Below are positions 35,824 through 43,868 of a stretch of 59,726 nucleotides of DNA, piece by piece (the first letter of the stretch is position 1; each line of letters starts with the position of its first letter). This stretch comes from Rhizobium sp. Leaf262 (lineage in GTDB: Bacteria; Pseudomonadota; Alphaproteobacteria; Rhizobiales; Rhizobiaceae): contig NZ_LMMM01000001.1 in NCBI RefSeq assembly GCF_001422245.1, forward strand, positions 744,534 through 804,259, written 5' to 3'. A program made the position numbers and the translations under genes. The notes under the pieces were generated by a model, which was not told the DNA's origin, ran no database searches, and saw nothing but the letters and a program-made list of their open reading frames with translations.

Positions 35824-36756
35824 TTAGACGCGGCGACCTTTCAGGGCGCGCTGTACAGCAATCAGCCCGTCATCGCGCATCGCCTCCAGTTCGGACAGGT
35901 CTCTGCCGCGCGTTTCGGCGGCGATGCCGTCAACGAGTTTTTCTTGCGTTGCGGCATCGAGGCGTGGCGAGCCGAGGTCCTGCCAGCGACGTTCCTGGCT
36001 GGGCCCGAGATGCGAGAGATAATGTGCAATGCCGCCCGTGCCGCCGCCGAGATGATAGGCCATATGCGAACCGACGACAGACCAGCGAAGGCCGGGCCCG
36101 TAAACGAGCGCCGCATCGATATCCTCGACCTCCGCAATGTCTTCCGCCACCATGTTGACCGCCTCCCGCCACAGCGCCGAAGACAGGCGATTGGCGATGT
36201 GCCCCACGGCTTCCCATTTCAGTCTGACCGGATGGCGTTCCAGCCTGCGGTAAAAGGACGCCGCAGCATCAAGGCGCTTGTGGTCACTGCCATAGAGTTC
36301 GACCAGCGGCATCAGATGCGGCGGGTTGAAAGGATGCGCTGTGATGAGCCGTGACGGATCGGCCATCTCGGCACTCAACTCCGACCAGACCAAAGACGAG
36401 GTGCTTGAAGCGATGGTGATGCCTGCTGGAGCACATGTTTCAATCGCGGAGTAAAGTTCACGTTTCAGCGGCACGTTTTCAGGTGCGTTCTCCTGAACCC
36501 AGATCGCGCCGGATACGGTATCCGCCACGTCTTCCGTCAAGCGGAGTTCGCCCGGTGCAGGCAGGGTCTGAGCCAAGTCTGCAATCTGCGCCATCGCCGC
36601 ATCGATGCGGGCAGTGACGTGATCGCGACCAGAAGCGGCGGGCTCGAACAGCGCCACGTCATATCCATAGGCCAGAAAAAGCGCGGCCCAGCTCGTCCCG
36701 ATCAACCCGCCGCCGATCACCGCTATCGTCTCGCGACCGCGCCCCGCATCATTCAT
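35824..36756 (-). CDS. 3-hydroxyacyl-CoA dehydrogenase-type oxidoreductase (lambda-crystallin/L-carnitine dehydrogenase-like)
   Basis: 310 residues from ATG 36756, preceded by CGGAG; upstream in-frame starts to 36813 lack a site. The N-terminal NAD motif is VIGGGLIGTSWAALFLAYG (about 13-31). The catalytic His lies in ITAHPFNPPHLMPLVEL (about 140-156), with the Ser and Asn partners in ASSTSS and GHIANRL. The C-terminal helical domain covers about 195-310. This length and the HPFNPP motif fit the group that oxidises free 3-hydroxy acids (carnitine, L-gulonate, 3-hydroxybutyrate) as well as CoA esters. It shares an operon with the GntR regulator and could handle a side product of the main pathway. 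Confidence 0.87.
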   Translation of the reverse strand: MNDAGRGRETIAVIGGGLIGTSWAALFLAYGYDVALFEPAASGRDHVTARIDAAMAQIADLAQTLPAPGELRLTEDVADTVSGAIWVQENAPENVPLKRELYSAIETCAPAGITIASSTSSLVWSELSAEMADPSRLITAHPFNPPHLMPLVELYGSDHKRLDAAASFYRRLERHPVRLKWEAVGHIANRLSSALWREAVNMVAEDIAEVEDIDAALVYGPGLRWSVVGSHMAYHLGGGTGGIAHYLSHLGPSQERRWQDLGSPRLDAATQEKLVDGIAAETRGRDLSELEAMRDDGLIAVQRALKGRRV

Positions 36757-36844
36757 TTGCTCCGCCCAAAACCGTTTCTGTTTCTGAAGGAACAATCTCA
36801 TAGCGGGTCGCACGGCGCAATTTAAAAGATCATAAGGTTATGTC

Positions 36845-36857
36845 ATTTATACCATTT
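36845..36857 (+). promoter_or_regulatory. Candidate GntR operator upstream of the dehydrogenase-regulator operon
   Basis: ATTTATACCATTT, about 90 bp before the dehydrogenase start on the opposite strand. It matches the minus-strand site at 20288-20300 except at the T/C position and its first base, and is followed by ATA where the other has GTA. A shared operator for the GntR protein is a reasonable inference. Confidence 0.3.
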
Positions 36858-36958
36858 ATATTGGTGGTCTAGCGCGACATCGAGGAAATCCGCGCCGAAC
36901 GCGGTTCGTCATTGTCTTAACCGGGTTCGCTCATATCCAAGCCTTGCGAATTGTCTGG

Positions 36959-36991
36959 AATTAAACATGATGATATTTATCCTGTTTAATT
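36959..36991. promoter_or_regulatory. Inverted repeat/iron-box-like site upstream of the siderophore permease
   Basis: AATTAAACA and TGTTTAATT form a perfect 9-bp inverted repeat with a 15-bp spacer, about 75 bp before the permease ATG. Inside is TGA-N9-TCC, one base off the IRO consensus. A closely related site, AAACATGAT-N8-TC-x-TGT, occurs before the receptor gene at 39367-39394. RirA or the AraC-type regulator encoded between the two genes is the likely binder. Confidence 0.45.
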
Positions 36992-37065
36992 TACCGGCAC
37001 GCGACGATGTTTGACGCAAAACGTTCAAGTCCTATGCGATCCCGGTCGAAGAATTCGGTTCCTGC

Positions 37066-38313
37066 ATGGCCAATATAAATGAGACGATTTCTGACCGCGC
37101 TGTTTTGACGACGCCATTCGAGCGGCGGTTGATGGGCGTGTTGGGCGGTCTCTATCTCGCTCAGGGTATTCCGACCTATCTGCTGTTGGTTGCGCTGCCG
37201 CCGATCATGCGGGAAAGCGGCGCTTCGCGCACAGCTATCGGCTTGTTTTCCCTGCTTATGTTGCCCTTGATCCTTAAGTTTCTGGTGGCGCCATTGGTGG
37301 ACCGCTGGTCGCCGTGGCCGAAGATCGGGCATCGCCGTGGATGGGTGGTGCCTACCCAGCTTCTGGTGAGCGCCGGTATTGCGTCGATGGCTCTGGTCGA
37401 CCCAAGCAATGTCTCGGTGCTCTTTGCCATCTGCATTTGCATCACCGTCATCTCCTCCATTCAGGACATTGCAACGGATGGTTATGCGGTGCGTCAGTTG
37501 ACGGACCGGACACGATCCATGGGCAATGCCGTGCAGGCTGGGGCCGTGGCGCTGGGTGTTATCATTGGCGGGACGGCGGCTCTGGTCGTCTTCCATCTTG
37601 CCGGATGGCAGACCATGATCCTTCTTGTTGCAGCCTTGTCTCTGCTGCCGCTTGCCGCTGCTGTCGCCATGCAGCCGGAAGCGCAGACTGCGGAGAAAAG
37701 CCAGAAGCCTGCGAGCCTGCTTGGCTTCTTCCGCCGCCCGAATGCCTGGCTGATCCTGGGTTTTGCGCTGACATATCGGGCAAGCGAAGGCCTCGTTCGC
37801 GGCATGGAAGGCACCTATCTGGTCGATATCAAGGTGCCCACAGACTGGATCGGTTATCTCTCGGGCGGTGCTGCTGCAACGGCTGGGCTGATTGGTGTGG
37901 CGATTGCCGCATTTCTCATCCGCAAGGCGGGATTGACAGCCACGCTCATTCTTCTGGGTGGTCTGCGAAGCATCTGCTTCCTGGCATTTACCCTGAACGC
38001 GGCAGGCGTTCTACCCGGTATCTGGGTGGCGCTTTCGGCGTCAGCGTTTCAGACACTGATCCGCTATATGGAACTCGTCGCCATCTATTCCTTCTTCATG
38101 AAATCCTCATCGCATGATCAACCCGGCACGGATTTTACCATCCTCACCTGTGCTGAACTCATCATTTACATGGCTGGTGCATCGGTCGCCGGTATCGTGG
38201 CCGACAAGCTTGGCTATCCCGCGCTGTTTTCCACGGCGACCATCATCTCGCTCGCTGGCATGGCGCTGTCTGTCTGGTTTTTGCGCAGGCTCGGCCGGGC
38301 ACGCGTCGCTTAA
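37066..38313 (+). CDS. MFS siderophore permease, RhtX-like
   Basis: 415 residues with about 12 membrane helices. The N-terminal GGLYLAQGIPTYLLLVALPPIMRE and the following LPLILKFLVAPLVDRW, with DIATDGYAVRQL later, are characteristic of the RhtX/FptX group. RhtX imports rhizobactin 1021 in Sinorhizobium. The convergent AraC gene and the RhtA/IutA-like receptor downstream reproduce the rhtX, rhrA, rhtA gene set without the rhbABCDEF biosynthesis genes that lie between them in Sinorhizobium. The predicted role is inner-membrane uptake of a citrate-hydroxamate siderophore made by other cells. An iron-box-like repeat lies upstream. Confidence 0.85.
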   Translation: MANINETISDRAVLTTPFERRLMGVLGGLYLAQGIPTYLLLVALPPIMRESGASRTAIGLFSLLMLPLILKFLVAPLVDRWSPWPKIGHRRGWVVPTQLLVSAGIASMALVDPSNVSVLFAICICITVISSIQDIATDGYAVRQLTDRTRSMGNAVQAGAVALGVIIGGTAALVVFHLAGWQTMILLVAALSLLPLAAAVAMQPEAQTAEKSQKPASLLGFFRRPNAWLILGFALTYRASEGLVRGMEGTYLVDIKVPTDWIGYLSGGAAATAGLIGVAIAAFLIRKAGLTATLILLGGLRSICFLAFTLNAAGVLPGIWVALSASAFQTLIRYMELVAIYSFFMKSSSHDQPGTDFTILTCAELIIYMAGASVAGIVADKLGYPALFSTATIISLAGMALSVWFLRRLGRARVA

Positions 38314-38321
38314 CGCAGCCG

Positions 38322-39278
38322 TCACGCTTCCTCGTTCTGCCCTGTCATACGCCGCAAATCCGTGGGCCGTATACCATAACGGCTGCGGAACGTCCGGTTG
38401 AAATAGGACAGGTCGTTGAACCCGATGCTGTAGACGATCTGGCTAATGGGCGTTGCCACAGTATCCGCCAGAATAAGCGTTTTGGCCAATACAAGCCGCC
38501 GCTCAAGTACATATCTTGAGAATGTCGTGCCGGTGCGACTGAAAATCTTCTGGATGGCGCGCGGCGTTATGCCTTCATGCTTGGCGACATCGGTGATCGA
38601 AAATGAGCCGTCCGCCAGCTTCTCCTCAATCAGCGCCTTCATCGATTCAACGCGGTTTTGCGGCGCGTCTGACGGGCTTGCATCCTCCTTCACCTGCTGC
38701 GCCAGAACGGGTAGTAGCGAATAGAAATGCGCGACCATCATGCTGGCATGGTCTTTGTCCTGGTTGTCTTGTCGTAAGAGGTAGCCTGCGTAATTCGTCA
38801 GCAATTGCAGAGGCAGGCACTCTGCTTGAAACCGTCGAAGCAGCAGGCTATCGAGCGACTTTCTGAACGGTACAGTGGCCAAATGCGGCAGATGTGCACA
38901 ATCCAGCCTGCCACCCTCTGGCAGCACAAGATCCGTCGAGGTGTCCGCTGGAAGTAAAATGACGTCGCGCGACGCCAGCGTGAAAGTGTGCTTTCGGTGA
39001 TGAATGATGAGCGGTCCATCCGTTGCCCGAAGCATAACGATATCAGGCGTGCCAATTCCCTTTGCGGTGAGGCGTAGCGGCGTTTTGGGGAGATACAGCG
39101 TTGCGAGCGAGAGATCGACGTGTTTCCAGAATAGCCCTGTCACACCCGCCAGGTCTCCATCCTCGACTGTGATCGTCGCTTCACCCAACATATCCAGCAA
39201 AATGGTGCGGCAAACGAGCCTGCTTTCCGAGTCGGGCAGAGAAATGGTCCCGAGTTTGAGCGGCCGAATTATTTCCAT
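38322..39278 (-). CDS. AraC-family transcriptional regulator, RhrA-like
   Basis: 318 residues. The N-terminal 210 residues form a cupin-like sensor with no recognisable ligand motif. The C-terminal AraC domain (about 215-315) has two helix-turn-helix units: FSITDVAKHEGITPRAIQKIF, and ISQIVYSIGFNDLSYFNRTFRSRYGIRPTDLRR (residues 278-310). In Sinorhizobium the RhrA activator controls rhizobactin synthesis and uptake genes under iron limitation. Its position beside an RhtX-like permease and an RhtA-like receptor suggests the same job. It is divergent from the receptor gene over 161 bp. Confidence 0.88.
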   Translation of the reverse strand: MEIIRPLKLGTISLPDSESRLVCRTILLDMLGEATITVEDGDLAGVTGLFWKHVDLSLATLYLPKTPLRLTAKGIGTPDIVMLRATDGPLIIHHRKHTFTLASRDVILLPADTSTDLVLPEGGRLDCAHLPHLATVPFRKSLDSLLLRRFQAECLPLQLLTNYAGYLLRQDNQDKDHASMMVAHFYSLLPVLAQQVKEDASPSDAPQNRVESMKALIEEKLADGSFSITDVAKHEGITPRAIQKIFSRTGTTFSRYVLERRLVLAKTLILADTVATPISQIVYSIGFNDLSYFNRTFRSRYGIRPTDLRRMTGQNEEA

Positions 39279-39365
39279 TACAAATCAACCCGTCTTAATC
39301 GTTGATGTTCGCAATTATCCAAAACGTGTTCGTTCCCATCCAAGCACTTGGACGTCTTACCTCAT

Positions 39366-39394
39366 AAAACATGATAAAAACAGTCTTGTATTCT
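39366..39394 (+). promoter_or_regulatory. Iron/AraC-type regulatory site upstream of the receptor
   Basis: The stretch AAACATGATAAAAACAGTCT, followed by TGTATTCT, matches the permease upstream site at AAACATGAT, TC and TGT with identical spacing. It contains TGA-N9-TCT, a near IRO box. It lies between the divergent AraC and receptor genes, about 45 bp before the receptor start. Confidence 0.45.
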
Positions 39395-39439
39395 TAGCAG
39401 TTGGACGGCTGCGGCGATTTTTTGCGAACCGGGGGCGAA

Positions 39440-41716
39440 ATGAACGGAAAATGGAATATTGGTGTTAGCCTGCTGGCTATCGCCGTTGCAACAGGTTTGC
39501 ATGCAGCAGCGCAAGCGCAGGATGCCTCCTCCGAAAATACGCAGGCGAGCGGCGGCTCGACGGTTCTGGAAACGATCGTGGTAACCGGTGGCCGCTCTCC
39601 GCAACAGATTTCAGAAACCGCCAAGACAATCTACGTGGTGGAAAGCGAAGAAATCTCCTCGCAGGCCAACGCCGGAAAGTCCGTTCAGCAGATACTCGCC
39701 GACACGGTGCCAAGCTTCGACCCTGCCAGCGACGGTGCCAGAACCTCTTACGGTCAAAACCTTCGCGGGCGTACCGCTCTCGTACTGATCGATGGCGTAT
39801 CCATGAACTCCGCCCGAGGACTGAGCCGCCAGTTCGACTCGATTGATCCGTTCAATATCGCGCGCATCGAAGTGCTGTCCGGTGCGACAGCCATCTACGG
39901 TGGCAATGCGACCGGCGGCATCATCAACATCATCACCAAAAAGGGCAAGGATGCCCCAACGGGCATGCACAGCGAAGTCACCGTTGGTGCGGAAACAGGC
40001 TTTGCCGGGAGTCAGGATTTCGACCGCTTCGCCAAGGGCGCGGTGACCTATAATGCCGAAAACTGGGATGCACGTCTTTCCATCTCCGGTAATCGCAGTG
40101 GCGCTTACTACGACGGTAACGGTGATATGGTCACTCCGGACATCGTTCAGACGTCTACTGCTTTCAATAAACGACTGGATTTTTTGGGTTCCGTAGGCTT
40201 TCAGATCGACGACACACGTCGCTTGGAGCTTTCGGGTCAATATTACGATAGCAGGCAGGACTCCGACTACGGACTTTATTACGGAGCCAATCTCAGTGGC
40301 TTTCTGACCAGAAACCCTTCACTTTTTGAAACGCGAAATGGGTACGAATCCGATTTTAACCCTCGCACTCAACGCACGATGTTCAATGCTACCTACACGG
40401 ACGAAGATTTCCATGGTCAGCAACTGTTGCTTCAAGGCGCTTTTCGTAAGGAGCGCATTTCGTTCAGCCCATTCCCGGCGTCCAACCCTTTATCAACACC
40501 TTACGGTTTTTACTTTGGCGGAAGCGCGCAGGACACAGATTACTTTTCCGGCAAGGCTGCGCTCGTTGCGGAACCGACAGATAAACTGAAAATTACCTAT
40601 GGTATCGACGCGGATCACGACGCTCTATCGTCTCACCAAAACGTTTTTGACTATGCAACAGCCTCGTCGAGCGGCGGGCTTGATTTCGATACGATTGGAA
40701 TAGCAGGTCTTTATCCAGATATTAAGGTTTCCACTGTCGCTGGCTTTGCAGAGGCGTCGTACGAAGCCACGGATCGCCTGACGTTGACCGGTGGCGCAAG
40801 ATATCAATTCGTCCATACGAAGGTTTCTGATTTCGTCGGGGCTGCACAGCAGGTCGCGATCATTCAAGGCGCTGGAACCTCTGCCGATACCATTCCGGGA
40901 GGCAGTGTCAGCTACGACGACTTCCTGCTGAACTTCGGCGCTACCTACGAAATCAATAATACCCAGCAGGTCTATGCAAATTTCAGTCAAGGCTTCGAGT
41001 TGCCTGATCCTGCCAAATACTATGGCGTCGGCAGTTATACGCGCGTCGGAAACAGGTATGTCTTGAACAACAGCGTAAACGTGGCAGATTCTGCGCTGCA
41101 GGCTATTAAAACGAACTCCGTGGAAGTCGGATACCGTTTTGATGATGGCACCTATACTATGGAAACCGCAGCCTATTATTCCTTGTCCGACAAATCCATT
41201 ACGCTTGACCGCACATCCCTTGCTGTGAGCGTGCTGAATGAAGACAAGCGTGTTTACGGCATTGAAGGCAAATTAGGAGCAAAGCTCGATCACGGTTTTG
41301 ACGTCGGGGTGTTGGGCCAATGGGTTCGCACCGATGTGAAGGGTGACAATGGCTGGGAAAAGGCGACTGTACAAAATGCCAGTGTTTCCAAGGTCGGCGG
41401 TTATGTCGGCTGGTCGGACGATGCGCTCAGCCTCAAATTTACTGGACAGCATATTTTCGATCTGACGGATGCCGACAACTTCAAGATCGAAGGTTATACG
41501 CTTTTCGACCTCACTGGCGGCTACAAATTTGAGACAGCCGATACGACACTGAATTTCGGCATTCAGAATCTCTTTGATACGGATTACACCACCGTATGGG
41601 GCTCTCGTGCAAAAGCACTTTACGGCGGCACGGTGGGCCAATCCGTCGCCAACGAAATCTTCGACTATAAGGGACGTGGTCGTACCTTCGCCGTTTCGCT
41701 GACGAAAGTCTTCTGA
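39440..41716 (+). CDS. TonB-dependent receptor for citrate-hydroxamate siderophores, RhtA/IutA-like
   Basis: 758 residues from ATG 39440 (GGGGGCGAA upstream). A signal peptide ends near residue 27 (AQAQD). The TonB box region is LETIVVTGG (about 45-53). The plug (about 60-180) has ILADTVPSFDPAS, LRGRTALVLIDGVSMNSARG and SGATAIYGGNATGGIINIITKKG (separate pieces). The barrel ends in NLFDTDYTTVWGSRAKALY and IFDYKGRGRTF, which closely parallel the C-terminus of the aerobactin receptor IutA. There is no STN domain, so signalling is not by FecIR. The ligand is expected to be aerobactin, rhizobactin or schizokinen. No synthesis genes are in the window. Confidence 0.92.
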   Translation: MNGKWNIGVSLLAIAVATGLHAAAQAQDASSENTQASGGSTVLETIVVTGGRSPQQISETAKTIYVVESEEISSQANAGKSVQQILADTVPSFDPASDGARTSYGQNLRGRTALVLIDGVSMNSARGLSRQFDSIDPFNIARIEVLSGATAIYGGNATGGIINIITKKGKDAPTGMHSEVTVGAETGFAGSQDFDRFAKGAVTYNAENWDARLSISGNRSGAYYDGNGDMVTPDIVQTSTAFNKRLDFLGSVGFQIDDTRRLELSGQYYDSRQDSDYGLYYGANLSGFLTRNPSLFETRNGYESDFNPRTQRTMFNATYTDEDFHGQQLLLQGAFRKERISFSPFPASNPLSTPYGFYFGGSAQDTDYFSGKAALVAEPTDKLKITYGIDADHDALSSHQNVFDYATASSSGGLDFDTIGIAGLYPDIKVSTVAGFAEASYEATDRLTLTGGARYQFVHTKVSDFVGAAQQVAIIQGAGTSADTIPGGSVSYDDFLLNFGATYEINNTQQVYANFSQGFELPDPAKYYGVGSYTRVGNRYVLNNSVNVADSALQAIKTNSVEVGYRFDDGTYTMETAAYYSLSDKSITLDRTSLAVSVLNEDKRVYGIEGKLGAKLDHGFDVGVLGQWVRTDVKGDNGWEKATVQNASVSKVGGYVGWSDDALSLKFTGQHIFDLTDADNFKIEGYTLFDLTGGYKFETADTTLNFGIQNLFDTDYTTVWGSRAKALYGGTVGQSVANEIFDYKGRGRTFAVSLTKVF

Positions 41717-41805
41717 TGGATCATCGGGGTGGACGGCGATATCGTCTATCCCTTCGGGCAGGCCTCATCTGCCCAGGCGTCCCACCCTGCAGTGTCTCAA
41801 CTCCC

Positions 41806-41836
41806 GTACCTCAATGGCATGCAAGCCGTTGAGGTA
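41806..41836 (+). terminator. 13-bp stem-loop downstream of the receptor gene
   Basis: GTACCTCAATGGC pairs with GCCGTTGAGGTAC (one G-T pair) around the loop ATGCAA, about 90 bp after the receptor stop. No long T-run follows, so it may be a factor-dependent terminator or a small repeat. Confidence 0.4.
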
Positions 41837-41932
41837 CTCTGAAGAGCTTTTCCTCTATGTTTCTACGGGGCAGAAGCGGAGTGCTACGTCCTGCTGCGTC
41901 AACCGGTTTGTGGGCCGCAAGGTTGCGCAGAC

Positions 41933-42316
41933 CTACTTCTTTGCAGCCATGATCGCTGCTTGAACGTCGTCAGCATACTGACCGAGGGGTCCTTTCCCGT
42001 TTCGGTAGTCGATACCCTGAACGACGCTTACGGTCGTCGTCTCGACTGTAATACATTGAACGGTGAAGACACCGTGTCCTTCCTTACCTCCGCTGACAAG
42101 GATGAGCTGTCCCGGGAAACTTTGCACATTCGCCTCATAGCCTGCCTTTGCGGCTGCATGTTCCACGACTGCGCCACAGGTTTCGATGTCGAGTGAGGCT
42201 TCGGGCGTCCGCTCGACATAATAGGTCAGATTGAAGTCATTGCTTTGTGCGAAAACCGGAGCGGTCTGCCCCAGACATGCAACGGCAGCGATCGTAAGTG
42301 TCAAAATCTTCTTCAT
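41933..42316 (-). CDS. Small secreted protein of unknown function
   Basis: 127 residues. A signal peptide (MKKILTLTIAAVACLGQTAP) ends near VFAQ at residue 24. The mature part has two cysteines (about residues 47 and 88, in ETCGAV and VQCITV) that could form a disulfide. It is rich in short beta-type segments such as GQLILVSGGKEGHGVFTVQ and TTTVSVVQGIDYR. The family is not recognised. It converges on the receptor gene and is divergent from the cytochrome b561 gene. Confidence 0.72.
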   Translation of the reverse strand: MKKILTLTIAAVACLGQTAPVFAQSNDFNLTYYVERTPEASLDIETCGAVVEHAAAKAGYEANVQSFPGQLILVSGGKEGHGVFTVQCITVETTTVSVVQGIDYRNGKGPLGQYADDVQAAIMAAKK

Positions 42317-42488
42317 GCGGTTTCCTCCAGAAGCATTTTCCCGTCATTGGCGTCCTTTATTCTCGCTTACAGATGCCATGGCAAGCGACGGGACTGTCCA
42401 TGGTGTGATCCCCCCTGTTTCCGGCCGCGTAAAACCGTGTACTCTGCCGACATGGTGGACGTCGCCTGTTTCTGGAGGAGGAAGACGA

Positions 42489-43022
42489 ATGACCGCTGAC
42501 CCGACACATCATGTCACGAAATACAGCAGGGTTTCGCGGGCGTTACACTGGATCGTGGCACTGCTTGTCTTCCTGACATGGCCGCTGGGTCTGATGATCG
42601 GTTTCGTCAAGGACGAGGTCAAACTCGATTTCTATCTCGTCCATGAAAGCCTTGGCTTCCTCGTTCTCTGGGTCATGTTGCTCAGGGTTGGCGCCCGGCT
42701 GTTTGCGCCTGCCCCGCCTATTCAGGGGTCAGCGATGGAACGCATGGCCGCACACACGGTCCACGGTTTGTTCTACGTCTTTTTGATCATCATGCCTGTC
42801 TCGGGTTTTCTGGCAACCAACGCCCATGGTTTCCCACTGGAATGGTTCGGTCTGGTGCCGATCTGGAGCCCGCTTGCGAAGTCACCGCAGATTGCGCCGA
42901 CTTTGTCCGCCATCCACGAATGGAGCGCATGGATCGTTTTGGCGCTTTTCACGTTACACATGCTGGCAGTGATCTTCCATCATCTGATCCGCCGAGACAC
43001 CACGCTTTACCGTATTCTTTAG
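42489..43022 (+). CDS. Cytochrome b561 family protein
   Basis: 177 residues from ATG 42489; GGAGGAAGACGA precedes it. There are four membrane helices (about 15-35, 47-66, 88-108 and 143-163). Histidines are placed as in b561 proteins: ALHWIVALLVF (helix 1), LVHESLGFLVL (helix 2), HTVHGLFYVFLIIMPVSGF (helix 3) and IHEWSAWIVLALFTLHMLAVIFHHL (helix 4; two pieces). It should bind heme b and carry electrons between the periplasm or quinone pool and a partner. It precedes the RibD-reductase gene by only 6 bp, so the two may be co-transcribed. Confidence 0.9.
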   Translation: MTADPTHHVTKYSRVSRALHWIVALLVFLTWPLGLMIGFVKDEVKLDFYLVHESLGFLVLWVMLLRVGARLFAPAPPIQGSAMERMAAHTVHGLFYVFLIIMPVSGFLATNAHGFPLEWFGLVPIWSPLAKSPQIAPTLSAIHEWSAWIVLALFTLHMLAVIFHHLIRRDTTLYRIL

Positions 43023-43028
43023 ACAGGG

Positions 43029-43868
43029 ATGTCGATGCGCAACCTTCATATGACTGACAGGCTCTGGACACGGCTCCTCTCTATCCGCGATGGGAAAGAT
43101 GTCATGAAAAGAGCGGAGGCCGATGCTGCTCTGACGCTTTACGGTCCCATCGCCTCGGCACGTCAGGGTTTCGTTCTGGCGCAAGTGGGTCAGTCACTGG
43201 ATGGTCGCGTCGCGACGCCAAGCGGAGACGCGCGTGACATATCCGGGCCGGATGGCCTTGCCCATCTTCATCGCTGCCGCGCTCTGGTCGATGCGGTGAT
43301 TGTGGGTATCGGTACTGTTCAGAATGATAATCCGCGCCTCTCGGTTCGCGAAGTAAAAGGTCCCAGCCCCACCCGCGTCGTGATCGATTGTCGCGGCGAG
43401 TTGACCGGCAATGAGGGACTTTTTCACGATGGTGGCGCTCCGGTGATCGTCGTTCAGGGGCATGATGCACCAGACGCGATGCACGGTGCCGCCGTCATCA
43501 AGCTCACGCGCGGGCCTGCCGGGCTTGATCCTCATCACATTCTTGAGCATCTCGCCAAGCGCGGCTTGACGCGAATACTCGTCGAGGGTGGGGCAAGGAC
43601 AATCGCCCGCTTCATCGACGCGAACCTTGTCGATCGGCTCCACGTCGCCATATCACCACTGATCATTGGCTCGGGTCCGTGTGGCATTTCCTTGCCGCCG
43701 ATTGCCGAACTCTGTAACGCGCACCGCCCCACCGCTGATATTTACGCGCTTGGAAGTGATGTGCTGTTCGACTGTCGCTTGAAGACCGAAAAACCCTCAG
43801 TGATGCGGAACAGCCAGGATATCCGTATGGCCGACGATACAGACGCTGCCCTCTACGCCAGTGTGTAA
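43029..43868 (+). CDS. RibD C-terminal-type pyrimidine reductase
   Basis: 279 residues; there is no deaminase domain, unlike full RibD. The reductase core runs from about residue 50: FVLAQVGQSLDGRVATPSGDARDISG, then LVDAVIVGIGTVQNDNPRLSVR (NADPH site, about 90-111), VVIDCRGEL, and the closing motif ILVEGGARTIARFIDANLVDRL (about 178-199). This fold reduces the ribosyl side chain of the GTP-derived diaminopyrimidine to ribityl. A GTP cyclohydrolase II encoded 3.3 kb downstream would supply exactly that substrate. Its last 72 bp are overlapped by a convergent methyltransferase gene. The N-terminal 45 residues are not recognised. Confidence 0.85.
   Translation: MSMRNLHMTDRLWTRLLSIRDGKDVMKRAEADAALTLYGPIASARQGFVLAQVGQSLDGRVATPSGDARDISGPDGLAHLHRCRALVDAVIVGIGTVQNDNPRLSVREVKGPSPTRVVIDCRGELTGNEGLFHDGGAPVIVVQGHDAPDAMHGAAVIKLTRGPAGLDPHHILEHLAKRGLTRILVEGGARTIARFIDANLVDRLHVAISPLIIGSGPCGISLPPIAELCNAHRPTADIYALGSDVLFDCRLKTEKPSVMRNSQDIRMADDTDAALYASV

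Noticed and set aside
41806..41836. CRISPR-like or repeat-array unit
   Set aside because: A single hairpin only, with no second copy or spacer pattern in the window.
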